Assembly (NCBI RefSeq): GCF_023716865.1
Contig: NZ_CP092417.1
Location: forward strand, 3,202,001 to 3,266,000
Origin: Endozoicomonas sp. SCSIO W0465
Lineage (GTDB): Bacteria > Pseudomonadota > Gammaproteobacteria > Pseudomonadales > Endozoicomonadaceae
Direction of reading: 5' to 3'
Length of the DNA: 64,000 nt
In this document: positions 9,433-18,341 of the stretch, one piece after another
Numbering within the stretch: the first letter of the stretch is position 1
Layout of the letters: every line of letters starts with the position of its first letter
Position numbers and translations under genes: made by a program
Notes under the pieces: generated by a model
What the model was told of the DNA's origin: nothing
The model's input: the letters and a program-made list of their open reading frames with translations, nothing else
The model's database searches: none

Positions 9433-9584
9433 GTTTCTGTTCACGCAGTAAGACAAAGGAATAGTCGAACAACAACTGCGGGGGTGTGTTTCAATGGCAG
9501 TGGCAGTTGCAGCCTTTGTACTGGATGCCTTCACCCGTTTCGATCAGCTTACCTTTCTCAACAAACTGATCAACAAGTTCTTCC

Positions 9585-10693
9585 GGCTAAGTTACCGTTA
9601 ATGGTTGAATCAGCTAAACTCCCATAAAATCTACGTTGTAGGGGAGTGATATGCAATCTGAACTCTTCCAGAATTTTATTGATTCCATTTCAACATTAAC
9701 CAGTGAACAGCGAGACATTCTTAACAACTCGCTCCTTAGTACTCAAATAGAGGTTACCGAGGTAGTAGAAACCACTGACTCTGAACCTGTTTACAGTGAA
9801 TCTATACCCAATAACGATAATGCAACACCTGACGTAGAAAAGAGCATACTTGCCCAATTTGCCGAAAACCCCAGGTGCCCCAAATGCAAAAGCCATAGCG
9901 TTGGTCGCTGGGGCATACGAAATGGCCGACAGCGCTACCACTGCAAGACTTGCGACTCAACGTTTAACGCCTTTAGTGGAACGCCTTTGGCAAGGCTCAG
10001 GCACCCTGAAAAATGGAACAAGTACCTCGCAGGTATGACTCACTCTATGGTCTTGCGACCAGCTGCTGCTGAGAATGCCATTGACTTGAAAACTGCGTTC
10101 CGCTGGCGTCACCGCTTTCTTGAAGTGATTAATAATGATCAAGCAGAAGAGCTTTGTGGCATTACTGAGCTTGATGAAACATTTTTCCGTGAATCCTTCA
10201 AAGGGCAAAGAGAAGGCCTTCCACGGCCAACCCGAAAGCGGGGTAATGATCCCAACAAAGCCCGAAAAGTCCCGGTAATGGTGGCTCGGGACCGTAATCG
10301 AAATACCGTTGACGGTGTATTAGAAAACGAAAGTGCTAATGAATTGTGCAGGCATTTAAATGGCCGCATATCGATACAGGCCACGGTCTGTGCGGATGCA
10401 CACCTCGCTCACGAAAAACTTGCTGACAAGCTTGGATTTGTCTTCAAGGAGCTGGTGACATCAGCAGGTCAACATGTTGTTGAAGGCATCTACCACATCC
10501 AGACTGTAAATTCTTATCACAGTCATTTAAAACGCTGGATTGGCGGCGTATTCCAAGGGGTTGCAACTCGTTACCTTCCCCATTATCTGGCCTGGAGGCG
10601 AGAACTGACGGCAGCAAAAAAATTAACTGTTGGCCGGTTGATCAGCAGAATTACTGAACATTGGTGCTTCCAACCATTAACGGTAACTTAGCC
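9585..10693 (+). mobile_element. IS1595-family insertion sequence inside yecH
   Basis: A 1109-bp element with perfect 23-bp inverted ends, outer bases GGCTAAGTTACCGTTAATGG. It is bordered by a direct repeat AGTTCTTCC (9576-9584 and 10694-10702). IS1595 usually makes 8-bp duplications, so one base may belong to the element. It carries one transposase gene. Its insertion inactivates yecH. Confidence 0.9.
9651..10691 (+). CDS. IS1595-family transposase
   Basis: 346 residues. A zinc ribbon with two Cys pairs (CPKC at about 75 and CKTC at about 98) is followed by the ISXO2-type transposase domain. This has an acidic catalytic segment (GITELDETFFRES) and a C-terminal region with NSYHSHLKRWIGG. The first 65 residues are acidic and poorly conserved in composition. 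The gene fills the element from about 66 bp inside the left end to the right inverted repeat, where the stop codon lies. Confidence 0.9.
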   Translation: MQSELFQNFIDSISTLTSEQRDILNNSLLSTQIEVTEVVETTDSEPVYSESIPNNDNATPDVEKSILAQFAENPRCPKCKSHSVGRWGIRNGRQRYHCKTCDSTFNAFSGTPLARLRHPEKWNKYLAGMTHSMVLRPAAAENAIDLKTAFRWRHRFLEVINNDQAEELCGITELDETFFRESFKGQREGLPRPTRKRGNDPNKARKVPVMVARDRNRNTVDGVLENESANELCRHLNGRISIQATVCADAHLAHEKLADKLGFVFKELVTSAGQHVVEGIYHIQTVNSYHSHLKRWIGGVFQGVATRYLPHYLAWRRELTAAKKLTVGRLISRITEHWCFQPLTVT

Positions 10694-10848
10694 AGTTCTT
10701 CCGCTGTCAGTTCCCGTGCGGAGCAAGTGTGGTAACGTGCTTCTTCACCAAACTCTGCTGAGATAGCGGTGAGAAGCGTCTCTTTGTTCAGCACTACTTT
10801 CTGTTCCTTGATCAGGTTCAGTACATTATGGCCGTGTATGGATTCCAT

Positions 10849-11222
10849 GGGTTTATTCTCATATAAATAGTATGGACTTTGGTCAACAATACTCTGACTA
10901 ATGTAATTAAAAAGTCGTATATATTCGTATAGGTTGGCTTGCTGATTGGTGATGCCCCGGGCGTTGGCACCCAGTGGTATTATAACCTTGATCACTGACA
11001 CAGGATTATGGCCCCTGATCGATCCTTATCAGGATCCTGCTGTTAATGAGAGCCTTTCATACGCCAGAATTCAATGGTTTATGCCCCGGTGGATCAGGCC
11101 ATGGCCAACAGCATTCCGCTGATGGAATTGCTGACCTACTTAACTGATGTTTGACCAGGTTGGCCATTGTTATTTCTGTTAACATGGGTTCATTCAGTGT
11201 CTGTTAACGCAAGGTTATTTTT
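10849..11222. other. spacer between yecH and tusD without a supported gene
   Basis: About 370 bp. A short plus-strand reading frame ending at about 11153 (VYAPVDQAMANSIPLM and further) could be the 3' remnant of a lost gene, but it has no convincing start and I do not recognise it. The promoter of the tus operon should lie here; no clear -35/-10 pair was identified. Confidence 0.4.
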
Positions 11223-11615
11223 ATGAAATTTGCACTGGCCGTGTATGGAGCTCCGGCCAACAGCCAGGCTCCACAAAGTGCATTGCACTTTGCCAGGGCA
11301 TTGGTGGCCCAGGGACATGAAATTGTTCGGTTGTTTTTTTATCAGGATGGGGTGAATACGGCGACTGCGATTGCCTGGCCACCTCAGGATGAGTCCAACC
11401 TTTCTGAACAATGGCAACAATTTGTTCAGGCGCATAACCTGGATGCGGTGGTTTGTATTGCTGCGGCATTAAGACGAGGAGTAGTGGACCAGACAGAGGC
11501 TGAACGTTATCAGCTGCCGGCCCATAACCTCCGGAAGGGCTATGAGCTTTCCGGTCTTGGGCAGTTGCTTGACGGAGCGCTGATGGCTGATCGATTGATA
11601 ACGTTTGGAGCCTGA
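11223..11615 (+). CDS. tusD: sulfurtransferase TusD
   Basis: 130 residues, DsrE/TusD fold. Cys78 (AVVCIAAALRRG) matches the persulfide-carrying cysteine of the family. TusBCD forms a hexamer that relays sulfur from TusA to TusE for 2-thiolation of uridine-34 in tRNAs for Lys, Glu and Gln. It is the first gene of a tightly packed tusDCB operon: the tusC ATG is 1 base after its stop. The C-terminal GYELSGLGQLLDGALMADR is typical of TusD. Confidence 0.95.
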   Translation: MKFALAVYGAPANSQAPQSALHFARALVAQGHEIVRLFFYQDGVNTATAIAWPPQDESNLSEQWQQFVQAHNLDAVVCIAAALRRGVVDQTEAERYQLPAHNLRKGYELSGLGQLLDGALMADRLITFGA

Positions 11616-11616
11616 G

Positions 11617-11976
11617 ATGAGTCATTCTGTGTGCGTTATTTCGAGTCGGGCACCCTACTGCGGACAGGTAGCCCGTGAGGCTCTTGATACGGCACTGGTA
11701 TCAGCTTCTTATGATATTGAGACCAGTCTCTTACTGATCGGTGATGGGGTCTATCAGTTATTGAAAGGACAGGATGCGGGTCAAATTCCACGAAAGAGCC
11801 TTTTAGCCATGCTTCAGGTACTGCCTCTTTATGGTATAGAAACCATCCATGTCGATCAGGTGTCACTGGATGAACGGGGGATCAATTCAGAAGCGCTTCA
11901 GGAAGGGGTGACAGTACTTGCTGAGGGAGAATTGCCTCAGTTTATCCAACAGCATTCCAGGGTGTTTAATTTCTGA
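11617..11976 (+). CDS. tusC: sulfurtransferase complex subunit TusC
   Basis: 119 residues from ATG 11617; an in-frame TTG four codons earlier overlaps tusD and is unlikely. The DsrE-like fold begins CVISSRAPYCGQVAREALD and includes SLLLIGDGVYQLLKGQ, characteristic of TusC/DsrF. It is a structural partner in the TusBCD hexamer. Its stop codon overlaps the tusB start by one base, indicating translational coupling. Confidence 0.93.
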   Translation: MSHSVCVISSRAPYCGQVAREALDTALVSASYDIETSLLLIGDGVYQLLKGQDAGQIPRKSLLAMLQVLPLYGIETIHVDQVSLDERGINSEALQEGVTVLAEGELPQFIQQHSRVFNF

Positions 11977-12257
11977 TGAGTACGTTGCATACCGCTAATA
12001 AGCCAGGTCAGGCGATAGCACTCTGCCTTCGTGCTGTTGCCAGGGGTGACTCTGTGTTGTTGATTGAAGATGCTGTTTATGAGCTGTTGTCACCAGCTAC
12101 CAGGCTGAAGGCTCTGCCAGATGGTTGCTCTGTTTATGTAATGGATATCGATGCACGGGCGCGAGGGGTGGAGGTATTAGCACCGTTTGAAGTCATTAAC
12201 TATGACCGCTTTGTCTCACTGTGTGTCGGTAATGAGAAAGTTGTATCTTGGTTTTAG
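11976..12257 (+). CDS. tusB: sulfurtransferase complex subunit TusB
   Basis: 93 residues with the DsrH/TusB pattern: MSTLHTANK start, then DSVLLIEDAVYELL, and a C-terminal ...FVSLCVGNEKVVSW. It is the third subunit of the tRNA 2-thiouridine sulfur relay. It starts inside the tusC stop codon. tusE is not adjacent; the next gene is the damaged ptrB. Confidence 0.93.
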   Translation: MSTLHTANKPGQAIALCLRAVARGDSVLLIEDAVYELLSPATRLKALPDGCSVYVMDIDARARGVEVLAPFEVINYDRFVSLCVGNEKVVSWF

Positions 12258-12770
12258 TTGATATTATCCAATCATATTTACTTACTAACGCTGGCTTTGA
12301 CATTGTCTGCCTCTGAGGAAATCCACTTGAAAGCACCGGTTGCCCCTAAAGTTCCCCATTCTATTGTTCAGCACGGCCGGACCCGTATCGTCCTGGCCCG
12401 TGAAAAGAGATGGTTTTCTTTATTATTACCGTGAAGAGAAGGGAAAGAACTATCCCATTCTTTGTCGTCGCAGTGCCTCAATGGATCTGCCTGAAGTGGT
12501 TTATATGGATGTTAACGAAGAGGCTGATGGCAAGGATCTTTATATGTTTGGCCCTTCCATCATCAACCGCGCCAATACTTTTCTTGCTTATGGTTATAAC
12601 TTAACCGGTTCCATGGAACGAAGTATTCGGGTTCGGAATCTGGAGACCCTGAAAGACAGTGAGTGGACCTTCCATGACAGTACTGGCTCAATACTCTGGA
12701 TTGATGATGAGCACCTTCTGGTGGTTGAGCGTGATGAGCAGGCCCGTGGTAAAAATGTCTATAAAATTAA

Positions 12771-13878
12771 CTCAAGTTACGCACCTTGCTGAAAATCAGC
12801 CATTATTGGTGGCATGAAAAATGATCTCATAGAACTTTATTCTGACTACCTGTTGTCGTCGTCTGGGAAGACCACTGCAACGGGAGTGTCAGAGCTTTTG
12901 GATAATGTCTACAGTCATGACCAATTCACCCGATTGCTTTCAAACAATGAGTTTACCAGTCGTGACTTATGGCTTTACGTTAAACCCGTCGTGCGACAGG
13001 TTGAGTGCAGTGATGGGGTTTTGATCTTTGACGATACGATTCAGGAAAAGCAGTTCAGCAAAGAGAATGCCCTGAACACCTGGCATTTTGATCATACAAA
13101 AAATCGCACCGTGAAAGGTATAAATCTGCTCAATGCACACTACCATGCCGGAGATGCGTCGATTCCTGTCGCCTATAAATTGATCGAGAAAACCATCCTG
13201 TACACCGACTTGAAGACAAAAAAGGTAAGACGATATGCAGAGCAAACCAAAAATGAAATGATGCGGGAGATGCTGATGATTTGCTGCCATAACCAGCTTA
13301 TGTTCCGCTATGTCCTTGCAGATAGCTGGTTTTGCTCAAACGACAATATGATGTTTATTCGACACGACTGTAATAAACATTTCCTGATGGCGATGAAGTC
13401 AAACCGCAAGGTATCCCTCAGTCTGGACGACAAATTACAAGGCCGTTCACAGCGTATAGATACTGTTGATTTTTCAGAAGATAAGCCTGTACAAGGGTGG
13501 ATAGCAGGTGTCGATTTCCCTGTTCTGCTATACCGTCAGGTCTTTAAAAACAAAGACGGAAGCACAGGCATTCTCTATCTGGTTTGCAGCGATCTTGACT
13601 GTGATGCCGAGACTCTCAAGGCAATCTACGAGAAACGGTGGAAAGTCGAGGTCTTCCATAAAACGCTGAAATCGAATGCGTCAATGGCCAAGTCACCGGC
13701 GCATACTGTGAGAACACAGAGTAATCATATCTTTCTTTCAATTTACTCAGCCTTCAGGTTGGAAGTATTGTCATTGAAAGTAAATCTGAATCACTTTCAG
13801 CTCAGAGCCAAAATCTATATGGCAGGGCTGAAAGCTTCGTTGGGGCAGCTGAGAGAGCTGTTAGCTGCGTAACTTCAG
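12771..13878 (+). mobile_element. IS4-type insertion sequence, copy A
   Basis: 1108 bp. Left end CTCAAGTTACGCACC and right end, inverted, CTGAAGTTACGCAGC: imperfect terminal repeats of about 15 bp. It contains one intact transposase gene. It forms the left arm of the composite transposon in ptrB. Copy B at 17072 has the same sequence apart from its internal 160-bp insertion. Confidence 0.88.
12814..13872 (+). CDS. IS4-superfamily transposase (copy A, intact)
   Basis: 352 residues. The DDE pattern includes IFDDTIQEKQ (first Asp region), LADSWFCSND (second Asp) and the Y-x2-R-x3-E-x6-K signature YEKRWKVEVFHKTLK of IS4-type transposases. The family label (IS4 versus the related IS701) is not settled by inspection. 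As the only intact copy in the composite transposon, it could supply transposase for both arms. Confidence 0.88.
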   Translation: MKNDLIELYSDYLLSSSGKTTATGVSELLDNVYSHDQFTRLLSNNEFTSRDLWLYVKPVVRQVECSDGVLIFDDTIQEKQFSKENALNTWHFDHTKNRTVKGINLLNAHYHAGDASIPVAYKLIEKTILYTDLKTKKVRRYAEQTKNEMMREMLMICCHNQLMFRYVLADSWFCSNDNMMFIRHDCNKHFLMAMKSNRKVSLSLDDKLQGRSQRIDTVDFSEDKPVQGWIAGVDFPVLLYRQVFKNKDGSTGILYLVCSDLDCDAETLKAIYEKRWKVEVFHKTLKSNASMAKSPAHTVRTQSNHIFLSIYSAFRLEVLSLKVNLNHFQLRAKIYMAGLKASLGQLRELLAA

Positions 13879-14347
13879 TAAGATAAGACGCTTCTGTGCT
13901 GTATTCCCGGTAGAGTTCATTCACCATATTCATGGCATGGTGGCTGTGCAGAAAACTGCCATGATTCAGATGATCACCAGTGCTGAGCGCCTGACAGACC
14001 CAGGGCATGATATCCGGGCTGCCATCGGCCGGATGCCACGCCTTAAGCTGATGATGAAACGCCTCCACACCCTCGAAGGTATCAGGATCAGCGGTGGCGA
14101 CCCTGTCGGGGTTTTGCCCGGCCGATTGACTGAGAAACCAGGTGGTAAAGTAAACGACATTATCAGGAAGCTGATAATACTGCACGGTGTTCTGTTCCGG
14201 TGAGCCACCAATAAACATAATCCCAAAGCGGATCTCGGGGGATGCCTTGATCATTTCGTGAATCCAGCTGGAAACGCCACCACGAACAAAGGGGTAAGTG
14301 CCTTCCAACAGGAAAAGTACATCAACTGTCTGCTGGTTCAAGGGAAG
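13879..14347 (-). pseudogene. pelF: PelF glycosyltransferase, N-terminal fragment
   Basis: On the minus strand from ATG 14347: MLPLNQQTVDVLFLLEGTYP, then PFVRGGVSSWIHEMI, the hallmark N-terminus of PelF, the cytoplasmic GT4 glycosyltransferase that polymerises the Pel polysaccharide. About 156 codons remain of a protein that is normally near 500 residues. The frame runs straight into the right end of IS copy A. The fragment lacks the C-terminal UDP-sugar-binding Rossmann domain and cannot be active. The original pelE stop overlaps its start region by 26 bases. Confidence 0.88.
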
Positions 14348-14430
14348 CATCCTCGGAAGAAGTGGACTGAAGCCCAAAATTGATCGGCACCTGGGCTACG
14401 GGCTCCGGTTGCCGCAGAGCCATAAATAAT

Positions 14431-15732
14431 CCTGATTACCACCGACCCTACGTCGTGAGCCAGCTGCTATAATAAACGTCGATAGTCATGTGTTTTGGAG
14501 GTAAAACTGATGTGTAAAAACACCATTCAGTTCCAAAAAGGCCTTGGCATTATGCAATTTCTGGCTAATTACGGCAGTGAAGAGCAGTGTGAGAACGCGC
14601 TGTCCTCTTGGCGCTGGCCAGATGGCTTCCAATGCCCGAAGTGTGGCTCCCGCAGTTTCTGCAAGCTTCACCGGAAAGCTGAATTCCAGTGCAATTGCTG
14701 CCGTTGCCAAACCTCGCTTACCAGTAACACTATCTTTGACTCAACAAAGCTGCCTCTAGCTACCTGGTTTCTGGGTATCTATCTCGTCACCCAGAATAAA
14801 GCGGGGATTTCTTGCCTGACGCTTCATCGACAACTTGGCATTTCCTACAATGCCGCATTGCGCATGAAACACAAACTCATGCAGGTCATGATGGAAAGAG
14901 ATAACAGCTGGCAGTTGAGTGGTTTTGTTCAGATTGATGACGCCTATTGGGGCGGAGAGCGCCACGGAGGCCGCCGGGGCAGAGGCTCAGAGAACAAAGC
15001 CCCCTTCGTGGCCGCAGTTCAGACAGATGCTGATAACCACCCTATCTACATGAAGTTCAATGCCGTTGATAACTTCCGGCGAAAAACCATTCAGGAGTGG
15101 GCAGAACATGCCCTGAAAAAGGGTGTCCGGGCCGTCAGCGATGGCTTGTCCTGTTTCCGGGGTATTGAAGATGCCGGATGCCAGCACACAGCCATCATTA
15201 CCGGTGGTGGGCATGCATCCATGGAGAATGAGTTGTTCACCTGGGTAAATACCATGCTGGGAAACGTGAAAACAGCGATTACCGGTACTTACCATAAGCT
15301 CGACCCCAAGCATCTGGGCCGTTATCTATCAGAGTTCAACTATCGGTTTAACCGGCGTTTTGATATGCCTTCAATGATCTCAAGGCTAGGTCGGGCTGCA
15401 GTCAATACAGCACCGATGCCGGATCGACTTCTCAAACTGCCAGACGTCCAGTGGAAACCGGGTTAGCCATCAACCGATAATTGAAAGTCAGTTGACGTAT
15501 TAATATCATTATTTCGAATGATGATGTGGGTCTTTGCTTGTTCGGAGCGGTTATGAAACCGAATTTAGTTGATAATCTGGAGAACAAGCCGTCATGATGC
15601 CTGCTCCACCGGTAATACTGGAGAGGTTCTATTATTTCTTTACCGGGTTATAGACATAAAGAATGAAAAGCTGCACGTATATTCTTAAATTATCTTTCCC
15701 TGTGTCATGACGTACGATCAGTGGTAATCAGG
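14431..15732 (+). mobile_element. IS1595-family insertion sequence inside pelE
   Basis: 1302 bp with imperfect inverted ends of about 28 bp sharing the outer bases CCTGATTACCAC, then TACGTC. It is flanked by a perfect 8-bp target duplication TAAATAAT (14423-14430 and 15733-15740). It differs in ends and protein from the IS1595-type element in yecH. The 266 bp after the transposase gene are non-coding and contain a small palindrome, ATCATT-6-AATGAT, near 15507. Confidence 0.9.
14510..15466 (+). CDS. IS1595-family (ISXO2-like) transposase
   Basis: 318 residues from ATG 14510, preceded by TTTTGGAGGT. An in-frame start five codons earlier lies in the Shine-Dalgarno region. The zinc ribbon CPKCGSRSF...CNCC at about 40-60 precedes the ISXO2-like DDE/N domain. 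This has the signature QIDDAYWGGERHGGRRGRGS and a C-terminal HLGRYLSEFNYRFNRR. It is the only gene of the element. Confidence 0.92.
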   Translation: MCKNTIQFQKGLGIMQFLANYGSEEQCENALSSWRWPDGFQCPKCGSRSFCKLHRKAEFQCNCCRCQTSLTSNTIFDSTKLPLATWFLGIYLVTQNKAGISCLTLHRQLGISYNAALRMKHKLMQVMMERDNSWQLSGFVQIDDAYWGGERHGGRRGRGSENKAPFVAAVQTDADNHPIYMKFNAVDNFRRKTIQEWAEHALKKGVRAVSDGLSCFRGIEDAGCQHTAIITGGGHASMENELFTWVNTMLGNVKTAITGTYHKLDPKHLGRYLSEFNYRFNRRFDMPSMISRLGRAAVNTAPMPDRLLKLPDVQWKPG

Positions 15733-16661
15733 TAAATAATTGTCCCCATTCCCGGTGGAGGAACTGGCTAGGGCGGGTGTTTCGTTCGCTACTTCCGTCA
15801 TTGCCAGGCTGCAGGAGATGGAAACGGGCCGACTCCGGTGTCTCTTGCCACAGATAATAACGGGCCAGCAACAGCTGCATATCAGGATCATGGCCTTGCT
15901 GTAATACACTGTTGGCGAACTGGCATGCCTGATCCGCTGCCAATTGCCTGGCCTCGTTATCGTGCAACAGGGACTGGTCAACCAGTTGCCAGTGCAGTTG
16001 TGCCAGTCTCTTTAATAAGCTGATCTGGTAATGGGTATGCTGATGGCTGAGTCCGGACTTCAGGCTGGCAATTTCCTGCTGAATCAATTTTTCCCGGTGG
16101 CTTAAGATTGAATACGCCAACAGTCGTACGTCATCTGCCGGATCCTTCAGTGCTTCCCTGAGCAGCCGGACAGCCCTGTGGTGGTTAAGATGACGGATTG
16201 ACATAATGGCACGGACACGGTCATCAATCCGCTGCGCATCCTGGGATGCATCATGTAACGTTTCTTCAAGATTGGCACTGACTAGCAGTAGGTCTGTCTG
16301 CCTGCCATTTTCAGTGAGTCGCGACCGCATGGGTAACTCTGGCAGGTTACCATAACTGAACAGCCGGTTTTTTTGCCGGTTCCCTGATCGCCCCATCATC
16401 ATAAACATCAACACACATGCGATCTGGCTCAATACGGGGATAAAAAAACCGAACAGAAACAGCCCTGATTTCTCTTTTACTGGTCGGTTACGTAACTTTT
16501 CAGGCAGTACGGCTTCCAGCCCATTGATATAAATGACACAGGTGACGATATGAGCAACCAACAAGAGAGCCAGCAGGCTATTTGATACGTCTGTGGTCAT
16601 CAGTAACAGGGCGACCAACAGCAGAACCATCTCCACAAGAATAGCGGTCAGTAATAGCACC

Positions 16662-17071
16662 TTAGGAAACATTACCGACCTCTGCTGCGCTGGTGAGCGT
16701 TGTGGTGGAAGTCTTGGTGGGCGTTGTGGTGGGCGTGGCTGGTACGACGATGCATTGGCTGTTATTGAGCTTTTCAGCACGTTTTTGCCCCGGCAAAAAA
16801 GCATAAGCCTGCATCTCAAACGGCTGGGCAAGTGTCAGCCCTGCGCTATTTTGGGCTAACCATTGCGGTAGTTGCGCCGTCACCTGCCTGGTAAAGCCAG
16901 CGTGTTTGATCGGGAGCAACCAGTACAAGAGATGTTCACCGTCAGCGGTCGCTGACAGTGGCAATTGACTACTCATAGGCTCAGCAAAGTTTGACAACGC
17001 CCGACCCAGGGCAGCAATATGCTGGTGGTTTTCAGACTGAAAAACCAACAGCAGACTTTCCAGTTTATGAA
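16662..17071 (-). pseudogene. pelD: PelD, C-terminal fragment
   Basis: About 136 codons of minus-strand sequence are cut at the 5' end by IS copy B. It includes LLLVFQSENHQHIAALGRAL and ends EVGNVS, overlapping the pelE start. It corresponds to the end of the degenerate GGDEF domain of PelD, the c-di-GMP receptor of the Pel secretion complex. The membrane and GAF regions are absent. Identification rests on residue patterns plus the PelD-PelE-PelF gene order; the fragment alone would be less certain. Confidence 0.72.
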
Positions 17072-17114
17072 CTCAAGTTACGCACCTTGCTGAAAATCAG
17101 CCATTATTGGTGGC

Positions 17115-18341
17115 ATGAAAAATGATCTCATAGAACTTTATTCTGACTACCTGTTGTCGTCGTCTGGGAAGACCACTGCAACGGGAGTGTCAGAGCTTTT
17201 GGATAATGTCTACAGTCATGACCAATTCACCCGATTGCTTTCAAACAATGAGTTTACCAGTCGTGACTTATGGCTTTACGTTAAACCCGTCGTGCGACAG
17301 GTTGAGTGCAGTGATGGGGTTTTGATCTTTGACGATACGATTCAGGAAAAGCAGTTCAGCAAAGAGAATGCCCTGAACACCTGGCATTTTGATCATACAA
17401 AAAATCGCACCGTGAAAGGTATAAATCTGCTCAATGCACACTACCATGCCGGAGATGCGTCGATTCCTGTCGCCTATAAATTGATCGAGAAAACCATCCT
17501 GTACACCGACTTGAAGACAAAAAAGGTAAGACGATATGCAGAGCAAACCAAAAATGAAATGATGCGGGAGATGCTGATGATTTGCTGCCATAACCAGCTT
17601 ATGTTCCGCTATGTCCTTGCAGATAGCTGGTTTTGCTCAAACGACAATATGATGTTTATTCGACACGACTGTAATAAACATTTCCTGATGGCGATGAAGT
17701 CAAACCGCAAGGTATCCCTCAGTCTGGACGACAAATTACAAGGCCGTTCACAGCGTATAGATACTGTTGATTTTTCAGAAGATAAGCCTGTACAAGGGTG
17801 GATAGCAGGTGTCGATTTCCCTGTTCTGCTATACCGTCAGGTCTTTAAAAACAAAGACGGAAGCACAGGCATTCTCTATCTGGTTTGCAGCGATCTTGAC
17901 TGTGATGCCGAGACTCTCAAGGCAATCTACGAGAAACGGTGGAAAGTCGAGGTCTTCCATAAAACGCTGAGGCTCTTGTAGGATTTCAGACTGCTACTGG
18001 GTTGAACATTGCTGAAGCCCTTTATCTACAAAGGTTGTCAGCATATTGTCCGGTAATGTTGCCCAATCCTTGTTTTTCGTGACCTACAGTCAGTTTTCAC
18101 TGTAGAGCAGTTCGTAATCAAAATAGAGCCAACGCTGAAATCGAATGCGTCAATGGCCAAGTCACCGGCGCATACTGTGAGAACACAGAGTAATCATATC
18201 TTTCTTTCAATTTACTCAGCCTTCAGGTTGGAAGTATTGTCATTGAAAGTAAATCTGAATCACTTTCAGCTCAGAGCCAAAATCTATATGGCAGGGCTGA
18301 AAGCTTCGTTGGGGCAGCTGAGAGAGCTGTTAGCTGCGTAA
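17115..18341 (+). pseudogene. IS4-superfamily transposase (copy B, disrupted)
   Basis: Identical to the 352-residue copy A protein up to FHKTL, inside the conserved Y-x2-R-x3-E-x6-K signature. There the MITE-like insertion introduces new residues and a stop at 17981. The remaining 3' coding sequence resumes at 18131 after an 8-bp duplication. The catalytic glutamate is kept but the C-terminal region is lost, so it is presumably inactive. Confidence 0.9.
17971..18130. mobile_element. 160-bp MITE-like element inside IS copy B
   Basis: Exactly 160 bp relative to copy A, starting GGCTCTTGTAGG and ending with the inverse of GGCTCTATTTTG. It is flanked by the 8-bp duplication AACGCTGA (17963-17970 and 18131-18138). 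It has no coding capacity and contains an internal hairpin, CTACAGT-8-ACTGTAG. GGCTCT ends and 8-bp duplications are typical of ISL3-type elements, so it is probably a non-autonomous derivative mobilised in trans. The family call is inference. Confidence 0.85.

Larger units (their letters stand above)
9491..10848 (-). pseudogene. yecH: YecH-family putative metal-binding protein, split by an IS1595-type element
   Basis: On the minus strand the gene begins at ATG 10848 (MESIHGHNVLNLIKEQKVV) and runs into the right end of the insertion. Removing the element and one copy of the flanking AGTTCTTCC restores a continuous 79-codon frame: ...CSARELTAEELVDQFVEKG... ending CNCHCH. This closely resembles the small YecH proteins of gammaproteobacteria (E. 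coli YecH is about 79 residues), including the RYHTCSA segment and the Cys/His-rich tail. The intact sequence would be 79 residues. As it stands, only about 49 codons precede the element, so the product is probably lost. Confidence 0.85.
14322..16672 (-). pseudogene. pelE: PelE, split near its 3' end by an IS1595-type element
   Basis: Minus-strand start at ATG 16672 (MFPKVLLLTAILVEMVLLLV), overlapping the pelD stop by 11 bases. Three hydrophobic segments lie within residues about 1-120, followed by helical TPR/HEAT-like repeats (DDRVRAIMSIRHLNHHRAVR; PADDVRLLAYSILSHREKL), as in PelE, the inner-membrane partner of PelD. The insertion at 14431-15732 cuts the gene after WGQLF, with a 2-codon IS-derived tail (stop at 15728). 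Rejoining across the TAAATAAT duplication extends the frame by some 35 codons to a stop at 14322, giving 346 residues. The truncated 314-residue form might still fold, but its partners are fragments. Confidence 0.82.

Noticed and set aside
12340..12792. 150-codon frame that could be taken as an intact gene
   Set aside because: Its residues from RDGFLYYY on are oligopeptidase B, while the first 20 are out of frame and its end is IS sequence; it is part of the broken ptrB.
14394..14420. GGCT-type bases thought at first to be the left end of the IS1595 element
   Set aside because: They are pelE coding sequence; the true ends are fixed by the 28-bp inverted repeats and the TAAATAAT duplication.
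15728..16831. Longer pelE frame starting at 16831
   Set aside because: The first 53 codons overlap pelD in another frame and are Pro/Arg-rich; the ATG at 16672 starts the hydrophobic N-terminus and overlaps the pelD stop as usual in pel operons.
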